NCBI RefSeq assembly: GCF_004364325.1 | Contig: NZ_SOCP01000036.1 | Location: 1 to 43,349 of the forward strand | Source: Actinophytocola oryzae | GTDB taxonomy: Bacteria > Actinomycetota > Actinomycetes > Mycobacteriales > Pseudonocardiaceae | Length of the DNA: 43,349 nt | Reading direction: 5' to 3' | Shown: one piece after another, positions 15,732 to 24,394 of the stretch | How positions within the stretch are numbered: the first letter of the stretch is position 1 | Layout of the letters: every line of letters starts with the position of its first letter | Made by a program: the position numbers and the translations under genes | Notes under the pieces: model-generated | Told to the model about the DNA's origin: nothing | Database searches by the model: none | What the model saw: the letters and a program-made list of their open reading frames with translations, nothing else

Positions 15732-17390
15732 ATGAGGCGTCGAACCGTGTTGGGTGCCGTGGTCGTCCTGCTGCTGGCGGCGGTGACCGTGGTCGGGTCG
15801 GGAGCGGGCACGTCGGCGCCGAGGGCGGTGGCCATCGAGAACGGGCTCGCACGCACGCCCGCGATGGGCTTCAACAACTGGAACGCGACGAACTGCCGTG
15901 CCGAGTTCGACGAGCAGATGGTCCGCCAGATCGCGGACATCTTCGTCGCACGCGGCTTGCGCGACGCCGGCTACACCTACGTCAACCTCGATGACTGCTG
16001 GGCGCTGCCCAACCGCGACGGCGCGGGCAACCTGGTGCCCGACCCGGTGCGGTTTCCCAACGGCATCAAGGCCGTCGCCGACTACGTGCACGGCAGGGGC
16101 CTGAAGTTCGGCATCTACACCAGCGCCGGCACGAAGACCTGCAACTCACTGGGTTTCCCCGGCGCGATCGGCCACGAGCAGCAGGACGCCAACACCTTCG
16201 CGTCGTGGGGTGTGGACTACCTGAAGTACGACAACTGCGGCGACCACCTCGGGCAGAGCGCGCAGGACCGCTACACGAGGATGCGGGACGCGCTGCTCGC
16301 CACGGGCCGCCCGATCCTGTTCTCCATCTGCGAGTGGGGCTCCAACGCTCCGTGGGACTGGGCGCAGCCGGTCGGCAACAGCTGGCGCACCACCGGCGAC
16401 ATCGAGGACAACTGGAACAGCATGCTCGCGATCTTCAAGGCCAACGTGGGCCTCGCGGTGAACGCGCAGCGCGGCGGGTGGAACGACCCCGACATGCTCG
16501 AGGTCGGCAACGGCGGCATGACCGACACCGAGTACCGCAGCCACTTCTCCCTGTGGGCCATGATGAACGCGCCGCTGCTGATCGGCTCGGACCTGCGCAG
16601 CGACGGCCAGAGCACCTTCGACATCCTGACCAACCGCGACGTGATCGCGCTGAACCAGGACGGCCTCGGCGTGCAGGCCACCGAGATCGCGAACGCGGAT
16701 GGCCACCACGTGCTGACCAAGCCGCTGGACAACGGCGACGTCGCGGTCGCACTGTTCAACGAGACCGGTTCGACGGCCACGTTCGGCACGACCGCCTCGG
16801 CGGCGGGCCTCGGCAACGCGACCTCCTACCAGCTCAGGGACCTGTGGTCCAAGGCGGTGACGACGAGCACGGGCGCGGTCAGCGCGTCGGTGCCCGCCCA
16901 CGCCACCGTGGTCTACCGGGTCAGCAGGGCAGGCACGTTCACCCCGCCGCCCGCGGGCACCACGCAGGTGTCGGCGTTGACGGCGAGCTTGTCGGCGAGT
17001 GCGTGGGGTCCGGTCGAGCGGGACCGCAGCAACGGCGAGCAGGCCGCGGGCGACGGCCGCACGCTCACGATCGGCGGCACCACCTACGCCCGGGGCATCG
17101 GCGTGCACGCCCGCAGCGAGGTGCGCTACTACCTCGGCGGCCGGTGCACGTCCTTCCAGGCGTCGGTCGGCCTCGACGACGAGACCGGCGACAACGGCTC
17201 CGTCGCCTTCGAGGTGTGGGGCAACGGGATGCTGGCGAGCAGCGGCGTGGTCCGCGGCACCGACGCGGCGAAACGCGTCACGGCCAACGTGTCCGGTCTC
17301 CAGTACGTGCACCTGGCGGTGCTGCCCACAGTGGACGGTCCGCGCTACGACCACGCCGACTGGGCCGACGCCACGCTCACCTGCGCCTGA
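15732..17390 (+). CDS. Secreted GH27 alpha-galactosidase with NPCBM domain
   Basis: A 552-residue exported glycoside hydrolase that would release alpha-galactosyl ends from plant or microbial galactosides. The signal peptide covers about residues 1-35. The GH27 barrel follows, with MGFNNWN, LDDCW, the nucleophile Asp167 in LKYDNC and the probable acid/base Asp223 in the WRTTGDI (RxxxD) motif, then GGWNDPDML. An all-beta domain lies at about 325-400. The last 140 residues (VSALTASLSAS onward, with GIGVHARS) are an NPCBM-type carbohydrate-binding domain. I chose ATG 15732, with CGGAGG four bases upstream. It is divergent from the ANTAR gene; the 181-bp gap holds no operator I can define. Confidence 0.94.
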   Translation: MRRRTVLGAVVVLLLAAVTVVGSGAGTSAPRAVAIENGLARTPAMGFNNWNATNCRAEFDEQMVRQIADIFVARGLRDAGYTYVNLDDCWALPNRDGAGNLVPDPVRFPNGIKAVADYVHGRGLKFGIYTSAGTKTCNSLGFPGAIGHEQQDANTFASWGVDYLKYDNCGDHLGQSAQDRYTRMRDALLATGRPILFSICEWGSNAPWDWAQPVGNSWRTTGDIEDNWNSMLAIFKANVGLAVNAQRGGWNDPDMLEVGNGGMTDTEYRSHFSLWAMMNAPLLIGSDLRSDGQSTFDILTNRDVIALNQDGLGVQATEIANADGHHVLTKPLDNGDVAVALFNETGSTATFGTTASAAGLGNATSYQLRDLWSKAVTTSTGAVSASVPAHATVVYRVSRAGTFTPPPAGTTQVSALTASLSASAWGPVERDRSNGEQAAGDGRTLTIGGTTYARGIGVHARSEVRYYLGGRCTSFQASVGLDDETGDNGSVAFEVWGNGMLASSGVVRGTDAAKRVTANVSGLQYVHLAVLPTVDGPRYDHADWADATLTCA

Positions 17391-17396
17391 CCGGTC

Positions 17397-17831
17397 TCAC
17401 GAGTCCGCGACACGCATCATGAGCTTGGCGGCGAGACCGAGCAGGTCCTGCTCGGTCTCGCTGAGCGTCTCGACCATCGCGGCGGCCAGCCACTGTTCCC
17501 GCTCCACGCTGTAGGCACGCAGGGTGCGCAGCCCCTGGGCGCTGATCTCCACCAGCACCCGCCGCCCGTCGTCGGGGTCGGGGCGGCGCGTGATGAGGCC
17601 GTCGCGGTCGAGGGCGGCCAGCACGCGGGTCAGTGACTGGGGGTGGAGGCGCTCCGACTCCGCCAGTGCCTTGGGCGTGTGGGTGCCCGCGCGGTGCAGG
17701 CGCCGCAGTACCGCCAGCTCCAGCGGGCTCGGGCCACCTCGGCCCCCTTCCGTCCGCATCCGCCAGTTCAGCCTCCCCACGCCCTCGCGGACGAGTCGCG
17801 AGAGGTCGGCCAGGTCTTGCTCGGAGCGCAT
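17397..17831 (-). CDS. MarR-family transcriptional regulator
   Basis: A 144-residue winged-helix regulator. The recognition region PKALAESERLHPQSLTRVL (about 52-70) and the wing LITRRPDPDDGRR (about 78-90) are typical of MarR proteins, which are displaced from DNA by small ligands. It follows the ABC exporter gene by 13 bp on the same strand, so it probably controls that exporter and itself. The inverted repeat at 19623-19676, before the exporter, is the natural candidate operator. The start at 17831 is supported by homology; a longer frame to 17876 overlaps the exporter. It converges with the galactosidase gene with six bases between them. Confidence 0.9.
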   Translation of the reverse strand: MRSEQDLADLSRLVREGVGRLNWRMRTEGGRGGPSPLELAVLRRLHRAGTHTPKALAESERLHPQSLTRVLAALDRDGLITRRPDPDDGRRVLVEISAQGLRTLRAYSVEREQWLAAAMVETLSETEQDLLGLAAKLMMRVADS

Positions 17832-17844
17832 GTCCCGAATGTAG

Positions 17845-19617
17845 TTACGTCTTCGCGCTCCGGACGAGCCGGGCATAGCGCCCGTCGCGTGCGAGCAACT
17901 CGGCGTGGGTGCCGTGCTCGACGATCCGCCCGCCGTCGAGCACCACGATCTGGTCGGCGCTCGCGACCGTGGACAGCCGGTGCGCGATGGTGATCGTGGT
18001 GCGGTGCGCGGCGAGGCGGTCCAGCTCCGCCTGCACCGAGCGTTCGGTGTGGTTGTCCAGCGCGCTGGTGGCCTCGTCGAGGATCAGGATCGGCGGGTTG
18101 CGCAGCAGGATCCTGGCTATCGCGAGGCGCTGCCGCTCGCCGCCGGAGAACCGGTAGCCGCGCTGGCCCACGACCGTGTCGTAGCCGTCGTCGAGTGCCG
18201 CGACGGTGTCGTGGATGTGTGCGGCACGTGCCGCCGCCTCGATCTCCTCGTCGGTCGCGTCCGGCCTGGCGAAGCGCAGGTTCTCCCGCACGCTGGCGTG
18301 GAACAGGTAGGTGTCCTGGGAGACCACGCCGACGGCGCCTGCCAGCGAGTCGAGGGTGACGTCCCGGACGTCGACGCCGTCGACGAGCACCTGGCCCTCG
18401 GTCGTCTCGTAGAGCCTCGCGACCAGGTAGGCGAGGGTCGTCTTACCGGACCCGGTGGCGCCGACCAGCGCGGTGGTGGTGCCGCCGGGGATCTCCAGGT
18501 CGATGTCGCGCAGGGTCCAGGTCTCCTCGTAGCGGAACGACACGCCCGACAGGCGCACGGTGCCGCGCCGCACCTCCAGCTCCTTCGCGTCGGCCCGGTC
18601 GGTGATCTCCACGGGCAGGTCGAGCACCTCGAAGATGCGGGCGAACAACGCGGTGGAGGTCGAGAACTGCTGGCCGAGCGACTGCATCGCGGTGGCCGGG
18701 GCGATGAGGCGGTTGAGCATGCTGGTGAACGCGACGATGGTGCCGATGCTCGTCGGGTTGGCGCCGTAGGCGAGCGCCAGGCCCGCGATCCAGTAGACCA
18801 GCGCGGGCACCGCGGTGAGCGCACTGCGCCGCGACGCCGTCTGCCACCGCCCGGCGAGTGCCGCGGCGCGTTCCAGCCGGGAGATCTCCTGTGACTGGGC
18901 GGCGAACCGGTCCCGCAGGGTCCGCGCGTTGCCGGTGGTCTTGGTGAGCATGACACCCGCCACCGACAGGGACTCCTCGACCAGCGTGGTCAGCCCGGCG
19001 AGCCTGCGCTGGCGGCTGCCTGCGAGCCTCCGGCGTTTTCGCCCGAGCCGCATGGTCAGCAGCAGGAACGCCGGCACGACGACGAGGCCGAGGATCGCCA
19101 GCTGCCAGTCGAGCACGAGCAGCGTCACCGCGATGGCCAGCGTGGTGATCCCGTTCTGCACCACCGAGCTGACCGTCGTGTTGACGACGTTGTCCACGCC
19201 GCCGACGTCGTTGAACACCCGCGAGAGGATTTCGCCCGTCCTGGTCCTGGTGAAGAAGGCGAGCGGCATCCGCTGGAGGTGGCCGTAGACCGACACGCGC
19301 AGGTCGTTCATCACCAGCTGGCCGATCGTGTTGGCGAGGCCGGTCGTGGCCACGCTCAGCGCCCCGCTGCCGAGTGCCGAGACGAGCATCCCCATCGCCA
19401 GCAGGCTCAGCAGCACGGTGTCCCGGGTCGGCAGCGCGGTGTCGATGATCTCGCGCAGGAACAGCGGCGACGCCACGCCGAGCACGGCCTGCGCCACGAG
19501 CAGCACCAGCAGCCCGGCGAGCCGTAACCGGTAGGGCCCGAAGAGGGCAAGGATCCGGCGGAGCGGCACGCCCTGGTCGACGTCCTGCTCCGACTCGGTC
19601 AGAGAAGTCATAAACAT
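17845..19617 (-). CDS. ABC exporter, fused permease-ATPase half transporter
   Basis: A 590-residue type IV (MsbA/LmrA-like) ABC exporter half. Six membrane helices lie within about residues 25-315. The nucleotide-binding domain follows, with Walker A GATGSGKTT, Q loop VSQDTYLF, signature FSGGERQRL (Phe instead of the usual Leu), Walker B ILILDEATS and the switch His in IAHRLS. It should work as a homodimer, exporting a lipid or hydrophobic drug; the substrate is unknown. A MarR gene follows in the same operon, which fits multidrug or self-toxin export. No clear ribosome-binding site precedes ATG 19617 or 19611, and a TAGTAC hexamer ends four bases before the ATG, so the transcript may be leaderless. 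Confidence 0.93.
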   Translation of the reverse strand: MFMTSLTESEQDVDQGVPLRRILALFGPYRLRLAGLLVLLVAQAVLGVASPLFLREIIDTALPTRDTVLLSLLAMGMLVSALGSGALSVATTGLANTIGQLVMNDLRVSVYGHLQRMPLAFFTRTRTGEILSRVFNDVGGVDNVVNTTVSSVVQNGITTLAIAVTLLVLDWQLAILGLVVVPAFLLLTMRLGRKRRRLAGSRQRRLAGLTTLVEESLSVAGVMLTKTTGNARTLRDRFAAQSQEISRLERAAALAGRWQTASRRSALTAVPALVYWIAGLALAYGANPTSIGTIVAFTSMLNRLIAPATAMQSLGQQFSTSTALFARIFEVLDLPVEITDRADAKELEVRRGTVRLSGVSFRYEETWTLRDIDLEIPGGTTTALVGATGSGKTTLAYLVARLYETTEGQVLVDGVDVRDVTLDSLAGAVGVVSQDTYLFHASVRENLRFARPDATDEEIEAAARAAHIHDTVAALDDGYDTVVGQRGYRFSGGERQRLAIARILLRNPPILILDEATSALDNHTERSVQAELDRLAAHRTTITIAHRLSTVASADQIVVLDGGRIVEHGTHAELLARDGRYARLVRSAKT

Positions 19618-19622
19618 GAACG

Positions 19623-19676
19623 TACTAATCTTGGCCCCGAGAGGTCAAATACGGTGGTCAATCGACCAGATTAGTA
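19623..19676. promoter_or_regulatory. Divergent inverted repeat, likely MarR operator
   Basis: TACTAATCT (19623-19631) and AGATTAGTA (19668-19676) are a perfect 9-bp inverted repeat in the divergent gap between the ABC exporter and the DUF3159 gene. Between them lie a second small dyad, GGTCAATCGACC (19656-19667), and two TTGACC elements on the minus strand. The left arm overlaps the start region of the exporter and the right arm overlaps a TAAACT hexamer (19675-19680) facing right. The A+T content is high for this genome. Confidence 0.6.
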
Positions 19677-19782
19677 AACTTATGTGTAGGGATGGGCTGC
19701 GCACGCCCGCGTGTGGGAGGGATATCTGCTCCGTAACGGCACACCCACGAACGGGTGACACGGGAGCTGACATGATTAACCC

Positions 19783-20487
19783 GTGAGTAAACCCAGGGTC
19801 AACGCGGAGTCGCCGGTGTATTCGACGAGCGCGCCGTCGGGCGGCATCCGGATCAAGGGTGCCCTGCTGACGCAGCGGTCGTCATCCCTGTTCGCCTCCC
19901 TGGGTGGCTGGCGCACGGTCGCCGAGATGTTCGTCTCGCGGGTGCTGTTCCTCATCTCCTACCTGCTGACCCGCGACGTGCTGGTCTCGGCGCTGGTCGC
20001 GGTGGGTGGCGTGATCGTGTTCGCGGTGTTCCGGATCTGGGCCGACCGGAAGTACTGGCAGGCGACCGCCGGTCTGATCATGGTGGGGATCTCGGCCGCG
20101 CTGGCCGGCGCCACGGGCGAGGGAGTCAACTTCTACCTGCAGGACATCGTGCGCAACGTGGGTGCCGCGGCGGTCCTGCTGGTGTCGATGCTGGTGTCGT
20201 GGCCGGTGATCGGGCTGCTGATCGGGTTCGCGCGCGGCGAAGGGGTCAGCTGGCGCCACGACCAGGACAAGCGGCGGCGCTACCAGCTGTGCACTGCCGT
20301 GTTCATGGCGAAGTTCGTCGTGGCGCCGCTGGTGATGCTGCCGTTCTACCTGGCCGGAGATGTGGTCGCGCTCGGCATCGTCGCGACACTGATGGGCACG
20401 CCCGCGATCGCGATCTGCGTCTACTGCTGCTGGCGGATCCTGCGCACGCCCGCCCCCGACGCCGATCCCGCACCGAAGCCTGCCTAG
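19783..20487 (+). CDS. DUF3159 family membrane protein
   Basis: A 234-residue integral membrane protein recognisable as the actinobacterial DUF3159 family, whose biochemical role is not established. About 40 cytoplasmic residues precede five to six helices (around 55-75, 78-90, 95-112, 125-150, 170-190, 195-215). A charged stretch (RHDQDKRRRYQ) lies between helices. The start is GTG at 19783; a nearby ATG at 19772 meets a stop after four codons. CATGAT at 19771-19776 is six bases upstream of the GTG and may be a -10 element of a leaderless message. It ends head-on with the next MarR gene in a shared CTAG. Confidence 0.85.
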   Translation: MSKPRVNAESPVYSTSAPSGGIRIKGALLTQRSSSLFASLGGWRTVAEMFVSRVLFLISYLLTRDVLVSALVAVGGVIVFAVFRIWADRKYWQATAGLIMVGISAALAGATGEGVNFYLQDIVRNVGAAAVLLVSMLVSWPVIGLLIGFARGEGVSWRHDQDKRRRYQLCTAVFMAKFVVAPLVMLPFYLAGDVVALGIVATLMGTPAIAICVYCCWRILRTPAPDADPAPKPA

Positions 20488-20960
20488 GGGTTCCTGGCGG
20501 CCTCAGCCCTGGTCTGCAGGTCGTCCACGTACCTGCGCAACAGGCGTTGCAGCTCGAGCAGGTCGCGGTCGCTCCACTCGCTGAACACCGGGGTGTTGAG
20601 GCGGTGGCGTGCCGCGTCGAGCGCGTCGATGACCTTGCGACCCTCGGCGGACAGGACCGCCTCGTTGACGCGGCGGTCCGTCGGGCTCGGGCGGCGCTCG
20701 ACGAGACCCAGGTCGGCGAGCTTGGCGACCTGGCGGCTGATCGTGGTGTAGTCGCGGCCCGACCTGTCGGCGATCTCGCCGACACCGATGGGCCCGAACC
20801 GTTCGATGCCGACCAGCAGGGGGAACAGCGCGCGGTCGATCGTCACGCCTGCCTCGGCGAGCAGGAGGTCGTCGAGCTGGGGCATGTTCATGAAGGCGAT
20901 GAGGTCGACGACCGAGTCGTGAATGTGGCGCATCGCGGTCTGCCGACGCCTGCTGGCCAT
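20484..20960 (-). CDS. MarR-family transcriptional regulator
   Basis: A 158-residue MarR protein. The helix-turn-helix is around residues 59-83 (IGVGEIADRSGRDYTTISRQ) and the wing around 88-101 (LVERRPSPTDRR). Terminal helices for dimerisation are present, so length is normal. The stop overlaps the DUF3159 stop by four bases. The upstream TAGGCT (minus strand, about 21003-21008) may be its -10 element, giving a leader of some 40 bases with GGGAGA before the ATG. Its target and ligand cannot be told; neighbours do not form an obvious regulon. Confidence 0.9.
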   Translation of the reverse strand: MASRRRQTAMRHIHDSVVDLIAFMNMPQLDDLLLAEAGVTIDRALFPLLVGIERFGPIGVGEIADRSGRDYTTISRQVAKLADLGLVERRPSPTDRRVNEAVLSAEGRKVIDALDAARHRLNTPVFSEWSDRDLLELQRLLRRYVDDLQTRAEAARNP

Positions 20961-21043
20961 GGCTGGCTGTGTCTCCCTCGTACCGATCCGTCCGGTGCCG
21001 CGAGCCTACTGGCGTGCGCCTGCCCCGCGGATCGGCCGGACCA

Positions 21044-21089
21044 CCCGACCTGGCCGGGCCCCCGTCGTGCGGGGCCCGGCCAGGTCGGG
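21044..21089 (-). terminator. Perfect 19-bp hairpin terminator
   Basis: CCCGACCTGGCCGGGCCCC (21044-21062) pairs perfectly with 21071-21089 around an eight-base loop. It sits 14 bases beyond the stop of the DUF2382 gene and just upstream of the leftward MarR gene's promoter region, so it isolates the two transcripts. There is no U tract. Confidence 0.88.
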
Positions 21090-21102
21090 AGGCCAGGAGG
21101 CG

Positions 21103-21921
21103 TCAGCGACGACCGCGACGCCCTCGGTCGCCCCGGTCGTCCTCGACGTCGATCTGTTCCTTGCGGACGGTGCCGGACACGGTCTCCTCGCCGGACACGG
21201 TGTCCTTGGACAGCCGCACGCGCTCCACCGGCACGGCCTCCTTCTGCACCACCGGCTTCTCGGCGTGCAGCGTCACCTCGTGCTCGGCCTCGGTGATGTC
21301 CTGGCCGCGCATGGCCGCGTCGCGGTTGGCGTCGGTCACGGGTTCGCGCTCAACGCGGACCTCCTCGTGGGAGATCGGCACGTTCATCTGCTTCTCTTCG
21401 GTGACGACGTGCTTCACCAGGCGCACCCGGCCGGTCTCGACCCGCTCGGTGCCGACCCGCATCTGCTCCTCGGAACGGGTCATCGCGTCCTCGCCGCGCC
21501 TGGCGCGCCCCTGCTGCCGGCCCGCGGCGGGCTGCTGCCGCGCCTTCTGGTCGCCCGCGCCGCGGGTCCGCTGCCGCCCGCCGTCCTCCATCCCGGTGCC
21601 CTGCGGCCCGAAACCGTAGTGGCGGTACAGCGCCGCCTGCTCGTCGTCGGTCATGTGGTCACTGGCCGCGTCGATCCTCGGCGACTCCTTGACCTGTTCC
21701 TTTTCGACCGGCACGCGCAGCTGGTTGTCGTCCTGCAGTTCGGCGCGCTGCAACGGCACGAACGACTCCTTCAGCCCGAACAGTCCCGTGTGGACCGAGG
21801 CCCACACCGGGTCGCCGGTCTGCCCGTCCAGCCAGACCCGCTTGACGGCGCCGATCTTCTCCCCGCGCGGGTCGATGACCTGGCAGTCGTACAACCGGTC
21901 TACTACGTCCTGACGGATCAC
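21103..21921 (-). CDS. PRC-barrel and DUF2382 stress-type protein
   Basis: A 272-residue cytoplasmic protein. A PRC-barrel domain lies at about 1-75 (CQVIDPRGEKIGAVKRVW). A Gln/Gly/Arg-rich linker (about 105-150) follows, then a DUF2382 domain (about 150-255) with its characteristic alternating charged strands (PISHEEVRVEREPV, then KPVVQKEAVPVERVRL). The tail is Arg/Asp-rich. Such proteins are common in actinobacteria and are often linked with osmotic or general stress; the molecular role is unknown. I prefer GTG at 21921, since GGAAGG is eight bases upstream; GTG 21930 would overlap that site. Confidence 0.88.
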   Translation of the reverse strand: MIRQDVVDRLYDCQVIDPRGEKIGAVKRVWLDGQTGDPVWASVHTGLFGLKESFVPLQRAELQDDNQLRVPVEKEQVKESPRIDAASDHMTDDEQAALYRHYGFGPQGTGMEDGGRQRTRGAGDQKARQQPAAGRQQGRARRGEDAMTRSEEQMRVGTERVETGRVRLVKHVVTEEKQMNVPISHEEVRVEREPVTDANRDAAMRGQDITEAEHEVTLHAEKPVVQKEAVPVERVRLSKDTVSGEETVSGTVRKEQIDVEDDRGDRGRRGRR

Positions 21922-22036
21922 GTTTCTCACCTTCCGTTGCCGACAGTCGAAATCTCCAACTGCCAGCGGCTGCCCAGGGCTGCCGACGGCTATTCGTCCA
22001 CAGTGGTCTCGTCACTCGTCCGAGCGACGGAGTCGT

Positions 22037-22048
22037 CCCTGATCAGGG
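22037..22048. promoter_or_regulatory. 12-bp palindrome CCCTGATCAGGG
   Basis: A perfect palindrome in the gap upstream of the DUF2382 gene and downstream of the methyltransferase gene. The same half-site, GATCAGGG, forms a spaced inverted repeat at 41764-41784. It may be an operator; no regulator is identified. Confidence 0.35.
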
Positions 22049-22077
22049 GGGTGCATTCGGGAGCGATCAACACACCG

Positions 22078-22719
22078 TCACGAGCGCCGGCCGAGGAGAA
22101 TCGCCTGTGGCGTCGCGGCGTCCGGGTCGAGCAGCAGGTGGGCCTCGACCTCGAAGCCCGCGGCACGCACCAGGGCCGCCATCCTCTCCGGCAGGCGGCG
22201 GTGCACGTGGACCCGCATGGGGTGGCCGCCGTAGCCCCGCGTCTTCAGCCGCGACTCGTCGCCGACGTGGTAGCCGACCTGCAGTGCTCCGCCCGCGCGC
22301 AGCACCCGGTGGAAGTGCCCGAGGACGGTGGGCAGGACGTCGTCTGGCACGTGGATCAGCGACCACCAGGCGAGCACGCCGGCCACCGACGCGTCGGGAA
22401 GGTCCAGCTCGGTCATCGATCCCACCTCGAACCGCAGGCCGGGGTGGTCGCGACGGGCCCGCTCGACCATCGCGGGGGAGAGGTCCACCCCGAACGCGTC
22501 GACCCCGAGACCGTGCAGGTGCGCGGTGACGTGCCCCGGCCCGCAGCCGACGTCGGCGACCGGTCCACCGCCGCCGTCCAGCACGGCGCCCGCGAACAGC
22601 TCCAGCGCCGCACGCAGGTACCGGTCACCGGCGACGGCGTCGCGGATCAGGTCGGCGTAGGCCGCCGCGACCGTGTCGTAGGAGGTTCGGGTGTCGGCCA
22701 GCCAGTCACCGGGACGCAC
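22078..22719 (-). CDS. Class I SAM-dependent methyltransferase
   Basis: A 213-residue small-molecule methyltransferase. Motif I is VADVGCGPGHVTAHL (about 55-69), the acidic residue of motif II is in FGVDLS, and the post-motif DASVAGVLAWWSLIH is present. Substrate unknown; the fold resembles ubiquinone/menaquinone-type methyltransferases. I chose GTG at 22719 because TACCGT lies seven bases upstream, the spacing of leaderless genes; GTG at 22728 would add three residues and overlap that hexamer. It is divergent from the hydrolase gene. Confidence 0.85.
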   Translation of the reverse strand: MRPGDWLADTRTSYDTVAAAYADLIRDAVAGDRYLRAALELFAGAVLDGGGGPVADVGCGPGHVTAHLHGLGVDAFGVDLSPAMVERARRDHPGLRFEVGSMTELDLPDASVAGVLAWWSLIHVPDDVLPTVLGHFHRVLRAGGALQVGYHVGDESRLKTRGYGGHPMRVHVHRRLPERMAALVRAAGFEVEAHLLLDPDAATPQAILLGRRS

Positions 22720-22726
22720 GCCTGGC

Positions 22727-22732
22727 ACGGTA
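22727..22732 (-). promoter_or_regulatory. Candidate -10 hexamer of a leaderless transcript
   Basis: On the minus strand TACCGT is followed by seven bases and then the GTG at 22719. This is the same arrangement as at 35548 and 40968. Confidence 0.45.
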
Positions 22733-22791
22733 CCGGCCGATGTCCGCCGACCGGGTTAGGGTCGTGGCAGCTCACGACCGGAGGACCCGCC

Positions 22792-23670
22792 ATGGCGACA
22801 CGAGAGACCACGACCCACACGCTGCGTACCGACGGTGCCGACATCGTGTACGACGTCCACGGGCCACTGCCCACTCCGGACGGCAGGCCACCGCTGGTCA
22901 TGATCGGCCAGCCGATGGACGCCGGCGGGTTCACCAGGCTCGCCTCGCACCTGCCCGACCGCACGGTCGTCACCTGCGACCCCCGCGGCCTCGGCCGCAG
23001 CACCCGCAGCGACGGGCGCAGCGACAACACACCCGAGGTCCAGGCCGCGGACGTGCACGCGGTCATCGAGGCGCTCGGCGCCGGTCCGGTGGAGCTGTTC
23101 GGGAGCAGTGGCGGCGCGGTGACCGCGCTCGCGCTCGTCGCCGCCTACCCCGACGACGTGACCACACTGGTGGCCCACGAACCACCGCTCATCCCGGTGC
23201 TCCCGGACGCAGAGGCGGCGATGCGCGCGCGTGGCGGGGTCACCGACGTCTACAACGCCAGGGGCATGGGTGCCGGCATGGCCGCCTTCATGGGCATGTC
23301 GGGGTGGCAGGGCGAGTACACCGACGACTACTTCGCCCAGCCCACACCGGATCCGGCCGCCTTCGGGATGCCGGCCGACGACGACGGCAGGCGTGACGAC
23401 CCGCTGCTGTCGGACCTGTCGTGGCCGATCAGCGGCTACCGTCCGGACGTCGCCGCGCTGACCGCGGCCCCGACCCGCGTCGTGATCGCGGTGGGGGAGG
23501 AGACCGGCAACGCCTTCACCGGGCGCACGGCCGTCGCGACCGCCGAGCTGCTCGGCCAGGAGGTCACCGTCTTTCCCAGCCACCACGGGGGTTTCCTCGG
23601 TCCGGAGTTCGGTTACGCGGGCAAGCCGGAGGAGTTCGCCGAGCGCCTGCGTGCCGTCCTCGAAGGCTGA
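22792..23670 (+). CDS. Alpha/beta hydrolase
   Basis: A 292-residue hydrolase. The oxyanion strand is LVMIGQPMD; the nucleophile elbow is FGSSGGAV (Ser about 105). A flexible, Met/Gly-rich cap region lies at about 145-205 (GMGAGMAAFMGMSG), and the catalytic His is in SHHGGFLG near the end. The acid is probably in VIAVGEETGN. Substrate unknown. ATG 22792 follows GGAGGA with ideal spacing; a TAGGGT hexamer at 22757-22762 could be its -10 element. It ends in a bidirectional hairpin. Confidence 0.9.
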   Translation: MATRETTTHTLRTDGADIVYDVHGPLPTPDGRPPLVMIGQPMDAGGFTRLASHLPDRTVVTCDPRGLGRSTRSDGRSDNTPEVQAADVHAVIEALGAGPVELFGSSGGAVTALALVAAYPDDVTTLVAHEPPLIPVLPDAEAAMRARGGVTDVYNARGMGAGMAAFMGMSGWQGEYTDDYFAQPTPDPAAFGMPADDDGRRDDPLLSDLSWPISGYRPDVAALTAAPTRVVIAVGEETGNAFTGRTAVATAELLGQEVTVFPSHHGGFLGPEFGYAGKPEEFAERLRAVLEG

Positions 23671-23671
23671 G

Positions 23672-23703
23672 GGTCCCGGGGCTCCCGCGGGGGCCCCGGG
23701 ACC
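23672..23703. terminator. Bidirectional hairpin terminator
   Basis: GGTCCCGGGGC (23672-23682) pairs with GCCCCGGGACC (23693-23703) around ten bases that can pair further. It lies directly between the stop codons of the convergent genes at 23670 and 23711. Confidence 0.82.
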
Positions 23704-23710
23704 GCTCGGG

Positions 23711-23875
23711 TCAGGCGATCGTCACGTAGGTGAACGCGAGGATGGTGCCGGGGCCGAGCAGCATGCCCAGCGAGACGACGCCGTAGATCGGCTTGTCCTT
23801 GACGTACATCGCGACGAGCATGCCGAGGGACGCCGCGAGGACGGCGAGCGCCAGCACCAGGACGACTAGAGACAT
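23711..23875 (-). CDS. 54-residue two-helix membrane protein
   Basis: A short open frame of 54 residues starting MSLVVLVLALAVLAAS. Two hydrophobic helices (about 2-23 and 33-53) are joined by a short charged loop (YVKDKPIYG). GGAAGG lies seven bases before ATG 23875, and third codon positions are almost all G or C, so it looks like a real gene. Conserved function unknown to me. It follows the secreted 120-residue protein by 66 bp on the same strand and may share its transcript. Confidence 0.72.
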   Translation of the reverse strand: MSLVVLVLALAVLAASLGMLVAMYVKDKPIYGVVSLGMLLGPGTILAFTYVTIA

Positions 23876-23941
23876 GTTCGGGCCTTCCGGGACGCGTGAG
23901 TCGACGGCCGCCGGTCGCGGCAGCCGTTCGAGGGGGATCTG

Positions 23942-24304
23942 TCAGCTCACGCGGGCCGGGGGAGCGCGGGTGGACGGCGCGGCCGCCACCCCGGTCGCCA
24001 CGGCGGTGCCCGCGACGACGCGGGCGAGGGAACGGCGGGTCGCCGAGGACGGGCCGGTCGTGTTGGCGCAGACGGCCCACCAGCTGTCCGGCGCCGGTGT
24101 GGACAGCGCGTGCCGCGCGGTGACGGGCAGGCGCAGCCAGTCCCGCAGGTCGTGGTGGGTCGCGGCTGTGTCGGGCGCCATGCCCGCCACGTGGGTCCGC
24201 GCGGCGAACCCCGGCGCCTCGGCGGACGCGGTGGCCCCGGTGCCCACGAGCACGGCGAACAGCAGGACGAGCAGGACGCGCCCGCGGTCCACCACTGCCC
24301 GCAC
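23942..24304 (-). CDS. Small secreted protein of unknown function
   Basis: A 120-residue protein with a signal peptide (VDRGRVLLVLLFAVLVGTG, cleavage near ASA-EA at about residue 28). The mature part contains a Trp/His-bearing segment (HHDLRDWLRLP, then DSWWAVCANT) with a single Cys, and ends in an Ala/Pro-rich tail whose hydrophobic stretch (VVAGTAVATGVAAA) could be a weak second membrane segment. I chose GTG 24304 because GGAGG is eight bases upstream. The frame stays open upstream but those codons belong to the decayed LacI gene in other frames. I do not recognise a family. Confidence 0.6.
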   Translation of the reverse strand: MRAVVDRGRVLLVLLFAVLVGTGATASAEAPGFAARTHVAGMAPDTAATHHDLRDWLRLPVTARHALSTPAPDSWWAVCANTTGPSSATRRSLARVVAGTAVATGVAAAPSTRAPPARVS

Positions 24305-24394
24305 CCGCTCACCCTCCAGAGGTCGACCCGTCGCGCAGAGGGTACCCGTGCCGCGGGCGCCCTCAGTGCCCTTGCGGGACGCGGGCCGTGCCCG

